From assembly GCF_001766675.1 (NCBI RefSeq), contig NZ_MJLT01000034.1:186001-250000 (forward strand): a DNA stretch of 64,000 bases, written 5' to 3'. Under the pieces are notes generated by a model. The model did no database searches and was not told the origin of the DNA. It was given only the letters and a program-made list of their open reading frames with translations. Below, piece after piece: positions 61,018 through 64,000 of the stretch (positions within the stretch are counted from its first letter, which is position 1; each line of letters begins with the position of its first letter). This DNA comes from Arthrobacter sp. SW1 (lineage in GTDB: Bacteria; Actinomycetota; Actinomycetes; Actinomycetales; Micrococcaceae). The translations under genes were made by a program, and so were the position numbers.

Positions 61018-61065
61018 TGGTCGAGCCTGTCGAGATCCGGGTTTCGACAGGCTCATCCACCGCGG
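61018..61065. repeat. Interspersed GGTTGAG-type repeat, inverted pair
   Basis: GGTCGAGCCTGTCGA (61019-61033) and TTTCGACAGGCTC (61043-61055) form an inverted pair of the repeat family seen at 7094-7166 and within mazG. It sits directly after the terminator and before the thiolase stop. Confidence 0.75.
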
Positions 61066-61070
61066 CCGGC

Positions 61071-62321
61071 CTAGCTCAGCCGCTCGAACACCACGGCCAT
61101 GCCTTGCCCGCCGCCCACGCAGAGCGTCGCCAATCCGAAGGTGCCGTCCCGTTCGCGCAGGCCGTTGAGCAGGGTGTTCGTCATCCGCGCGCCGGTCATG
61201 CCGAAGGGGTGCCCCAGCGCGATGGCGCCGCCGTGCACGTTGAGCTTCTCCGGGTCGATGCCGAGTTCGCGGGCGCTGGCTACCACCTGAACGGCAAAGG
61301 CCTCGTTGAGCTCCACCAGGTCGATATCCGCCATCGTCAGCCCGGCCAGCTCCAGCGCCCGCCGGCTGGATTCCACCGGTCCCATGCCCATGATCTCAGG
61401 GGAGAGGGCGCTCGCAGCGGTGGAGACGACGCGGGCCAGTGGTTCGAGTCCGAGCTCCGCGGCGCGGGTGCTGCTCATGACGACGACGGCGGCCGCGCCG
61501 TCGTTCAGCGGGCAGGCGTTCCCGGCGGTGACAGTTCCCTCCCGGCGGAAGACCGGATCCAGTGCGCTGACGCCTTCCAGCGTGACGCCGGGACGCGGCG
61601 AATCGTCCCGCTCCACCACGGTGCCGTCGGCGCGGGTGTACGGGGTGATTTCCCGGGCGAAGAAGCCCGAGGCGATCGCGGCTTCGGCCCGGTTCTGGCT
61701 GAGCACTGCCCATTCGTCCTGCTCCGCCCGGCTGATGCCGAAGCTGGTGGCGACATTCTCGGCAGTCTGGCCCATGGAGATGTAGATGTCCGGCAGCCGG
61801 CCGCCGAGCCGCGGATCCGTCCATGGTGTGTTCGAGGCCGCCCGGGCGGCCGTGCGCTGCTTGGCCGCTGCGAAGCGCGGGTTGTGCACCGAGGAGTCGC
61901 TTTCGCCGGCGCCGGCCCAGTTCTGGTAGCGGGACACGGATTCGACGCCCGCGGACACGAAGGCGTGGCCTTCGCCGGCGCGGATGGCGTGGAAGGCCAT
62001 CCGCAGGGTCTGCAGGCTGGAGGCGCAGAAGCGGTTGACCGTCACGGCCGGGACGTAGTCGAGTCCGCACAGGATGGAGACTACGCGGGCCATGTTGGAG
62101 CCTGCCTCGCCGCTGGGTTCCGCGCAGCCCAGATACAGGTCGTCCAGCCCGGACCATTGGTCCATGCCGAGGCCCGCGCCGGCGTCGAACCCCGGGATCT
62201 TCGCCAGCGCGGCGGTGACCATCGCGGCGGCGAGGTCGTCCGGGCGCTCGTCCTTGAGGGATCCTTTGAAGGCCCGGCCGATCGGGCTGCGGGCCATGGA
62301 CACAATGACAGCCTCAGTCAT
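61071..62321 (-). CDS. Acetyl-CoA C-acyltransferase (thiolase)
   Basis: It joins or cleaves acyl-CoA units in fatty acid or acetoacetyl-CoA metabolism. Length is 416 residues. The nucleophile is Cys99 (V-N-R-F-C-A-S-S-L), the second active-site block is [16 protein letters not shown] with its His, and [10 protein letters not shown] holds the second Cys. [11 protein letters not shown] is also conserved. ATG 62321 is preferred over GTG 62327 because TAAGCT lies 6 bases before it. No other beta-oxidation gene is adjacent, so a biosynthetic or degradative role cannot be assigned. Confidence 0.93.
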   Translation of the reverse strand: MTEAVIVSMARSPIGRAFKGSLKDERPDDLAAAMVTAALAKIPGFDAGAGLGMDQWSGLDDLYLGCAEPSGEAGSNMARVVSILCGLDYVPAVTVNRFCASSLQTLRMAFHAIRAGEGHAFVSAGVESVSRYQNWAGAGESDSSVHNPRFAAAKQRTAARAASNTPWTDPRLGGRLPDIYISMGQTAENVATSFGISRAEQDEWAVLSQNRAEAAIASGFFAREITPYTRADGTVVERDDSPRPGVTLEGVSALDPVFRREGTVTAGNACPLNDGAAAVVVMSSTRAAELGLEPLARVVSTAASALSPEIMGMGPVESSRRALELAGLTMADIDLVELNEAFAVQVVASARELGIDPEKLNVHGGAIALGHPFGMTGARMTNTLLNGLRERDGTFGLATLCVGGGQGMAVVFERLS

Positions 62322-62327
62322 GGCCAC

Positions 62328-62333
62328 AGCTTA
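62328..62333 (-). promoter_or_regulatory. -10 box of the thiolase gene
   Basis: TAAGCT on the minus strand, 6 bases from the ATG at 62321; predicts a leaderless transcript separate from galK. Confidence 0.5.
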
Positions 62334-62378
62334 CGCCCGCGGCCACGGCGCCAGGACAGCCGGGCCAGGACGGTCAGG

Positions 62379-63536
62379 TCAGGACAGCCGGGTGGCACCG
62401 GCCGCGGGGGTAACCGTGAAGATGTCCGGCGCTGTGAAGCCGGCATCCAGGAAGGACCGCGCGACGGCGTCGCGCACCTGCTGCTCCAATCCCACCGGAG
62501 TCAGGGCGATCGCCGAGCCGCCAAAGCCGCCGCCGGTCATGCGGGCGCCGATGGCGCCGTGGGACCGCGCAGTATCGACTGCGAGGTCGAGTTCCGGGCA
62601 GGAGATTTCGAAGTCGTCGCGCATCGAGGTGTGGCTCGCGTCCAGCAGCCGGCCGATGCTGCCGGCCCCGCCGGCCGCCAGCTGCTTCACCGTCTCCAGG
62701 ACGCGTGCGTTCTCCGTGACCACATGCCGCACGCGGCGGAAGGTAATGTCGTCCAGTACGGTGCGGGCGTCGTCGAGCTGCTCCACCGCGAGGTCGCGCA
62801 GGGCCGGAACGCCCATGAGCCGGGCGCCCAGCTCGCAGGAGGCACGGCGGGAGGCGTAGCCGCCGTCGGCGTGGGAGTGCGAGACCTTCGTGTCGATCAC
62901 CAGCAGCACCAGGCCCGCGGATTCGGCGTCGAAGGGGACCAGCTTCACGCTCTGGTCCCGGCAGTCGAGGAACACGGCCTTGCCCTTGCTGCCGCGCAGG
63001 GAAGCAGACTGGTCCATGATGCCGGTGGGCGCGCCCACGAAGTTGTTCTCGGCCTGCTGCGTTGCCAGGACCATGTCCTCGGCCGCGAGGCCGGCGCCGG
63101 TAATGTCATTGAGGGCGCTGATCACCGCGCATTCGATGGCGTGCGATGAGGACAGGCCGGCGCCAAGGGGAACATCGGAGTCCAGGAGGAGATCGAAGCC
63201 GGGCACCTCGACGCCTCGCTGCCGGAGTGCCCAGACGACGCCCAGCGGGTACTTGCTCCAGCCTTTGATGGAGCCGTCCGCAACGGCCTCGGGAGAGAGC
63301 CCGGACAGCTCCGCCTCCACGATGCCCTGGTCTCCGAAGGTGGACAGCAGCCGCACCTTGGAGTCATGCCGGATCCGGAGGGCCACCTTGGCGGTCTTGT
63401 CGATCGCGAAGGGCAGCACGAATCCTTCGTTGTAGTCCGTATGCTCGCCGATCAGGTTCACGCGCCCCGGAGCCTGCCACACGCCGTCGGGCGCTGCTCC
63501 GAAAGCGTCCTCGAAGCGGACGGTGAGCTCGGTCAT
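62379..63536 (-). CDS. galK: Galactokinase
   Basis: It phosphorylates galactose to galactose-1-phosphate (Leloir pathway). Length is 385 residues, the normal size. The galactokinase signature G-R-V-N-L-I-G-E-H-T-D-Y-N-E-G lies near residues 24-38. The GHMP ATP-binding motif L-G-A-G-L-S-S-S-H-A and motif 3 A-R-M-T-G-G-G-F-G-G are exact; G-I-M-D-Q carries the catalytic Asp. Its ATG overlaps the galT stop by 3 bases, so the two are coupled. Confidence 0.95.
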   Translation of the reverse strand: MTELTVRFEDAFGAAPDGVWQAPGRVNLIGEHTDYNEGFVLPFAIDKTAKVALRIRHDSKVRLLSTFGDQGIVEAELSGLSPEAVADGSIKGWSKYPLGVVWALRQRGVEVPGFDLLLDSDVPLGAGLSSSHAIECAVISALNDITGAGLAAEDMVLATQQAENNFVGAPTGIMDQSASLRGSKGKAVFLDCRDQSVKLVPFDAESAGLVLLVIDTKVSHSHADGGYASRRASCELGARLMGVPALRDLAVEQLDDARTVLDDITFRRVRHVVTENARVLETVKQLAAGGAGSIGRLLDASHTSMRDDFEISCPELDLAVDTARSHGAIGARMTGGGFGGSAIALTPVGLEQQVRDAVARSFLDAGFTAPDIFTVTPAAGATRLS

Positions 63537-64000
63537 GCGTGCTTTCCTTCCTGGGGTGCGGCGGTGGCCAGTGCCGGGTCCGCAACCATGCGGAGCCGTT
63601 CGGCCACGGCCTCGGGGGTGGTGTCGTTGATGAAGGCTCCCATGGCGGCTTCTGAACCGGCAAGGAACTTCAGCTTGTCCGCCGCGCGCCGCGGGGACGT
63701 CAGCTGGAGATGGAGCCGGCCGGATTCCCGCAGGCCCGCCACCAGCGGGGCCTGGTGCCATGCGGAGATGTACGGCGTAGGCGTCGGGTACAGGCGGTCC
63801 AGCCGTTTGAGCAGATCCAGGTAGACCACCGTGAGTTCCTCGCGTTCCGCCCCGTCCAGCGCGGCGAGGTCGGGTACGTGGCGATGCGGGACCAAGTGGA
63901 TCTCCAGCGGCCAGCGCGCCGCGAAGGGGACGTAGGCGCTGAAGTGTTCGCCCTCCAGGATCATCCGGCTGCCGTCGTTCTGTTCGGAACGGAGGATCGA
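63533..64000 (-). CDS. galT: Galactose-1-phosphate uridylyltransferase (C-terminal part)
   Basis: The frame is open to the window end; about 155 C-terminal residues are visible. RSEQNDGSRMILEGEHFSAYVP, PLEIHLVPHRHVPDL and Y-I-S-A-W-H-Q-A-P are the C-terminal half of type I GalT, a HIT-superfamily enzyme with the zinc/iron-binding and dimer segments. The active-site H-P-H motif should lie upstream, outside the window. It precedes galK in the same operon. Confidence 0.93.
   Translation of the reverse strand, partial: SILRSEQNDGSRMILEGEHFSAYVPFAARWPLEIHLVPHRHVPDLAALDGAEREELTVVYLDLLKRLDRLYPTPTPYISAWHQAPLVAGLRESGRLHLQLTSPRRAADKLKFLAGSEAAMGAFINDTTPEAVAERLRMVADPALATAAPQEGKHA

Overview
This is a GC-rich chromosomal segment from an actinobacterium, most likely Arthrobacter or a close relative (Micrococcaceae). 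I infer this from gene content and order, from GTG and leaderless starts, and from the GGTTGAGCTTGTCGAAACC-type interspersed repeat, which I recall from Micrococcales. I see no phage, insertion sequence, CRISPR array, plasmid functions or defence locus. The window reads as ordinary chromosome, with a few catabolic modules and some unusual small-scale features. It opens inside a sugar-porter-type transporter gene and closes inside galT.

Layout. (1) 1-7.1 kb, catabolic modules: the transporter tail, an HxlR regulator divergent from an imine-reductase-like oxidoreductase, and a PucR regulator divergent from an amino acid permease/flavin oxidase pair. (2) 7.1-11.8 kb, one-carbon metabolism: a gamma carbonic anhydrase, a methyltransferase, purU, and a ZTP riboswitch leading into glyA-folD. 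(3) 11.8-21.3 kb, accessory functions: a CHRD-domain secreted protein, a two-component system, a small SHOCT protein, an ABC exporter of the NodI/NodJ type, and a LacI-controlled unit of an acyltransferase-like (C45) hydrolase plus an MHS transporter. (4) 21.3-26.3 kb, housekeeping: a small membrane protein, xth, trpS, a 2H phosphoesterase, YihY and an alpha/beta hydrolase. (5) 26.4-34.7 kb: sdhCDAB, manC, an M20 amidohydrolase, then ohrR-ohr with a medium-chain reductase. (6) 34.9-44.9 kb, a nucleoside island: BMP lipoprotein, ABC ATPase, two permeases, cdd, deoA, two DedA genes and add. (7) 44.9-53.8 kb: mazG, eno, a DivIC-like protein, a DUF501 protein, ppx, a subtilase, ndh, an ACT-GNAT fusion and a tRNA with a UAA anticodon. 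(8) 54-61 kb: livJ facing livHMGF, then a Bax1-I family protein. (9) 61-64 kb: thiolase, galK, galT.

How parts fit together. purU, glyA and folD all handle folate one-carbon units, and the riboswitch senses ZTP, which accumulates when formyl-folate is short. The nucleoside island couples import to deamination and phosphorolysis. sdhCDAB and ndh both feed electrons into the quinone pool. The two liv transcription units each carry a GTGA-N6-TCAC dyad of the CRP/GlxR type, suggesting shared control.

The most notable observations are: a tandem array of palindromic interspersed repeats lying in frame inside mazG; a tRNA with a UAA anticodon but a short variable loop; a LivH permease carrying a signal peptide and an extracytoplasmic beta-sandwich-like domain; perfect or near-perfect operator palindromes beside the HxlR, LacI and PucR genes; and a recurring arrangement in which a TANNNT box lies 6-8 bases before ATG or GTG, predicting many leaderless mRNAs and settling several start codons.
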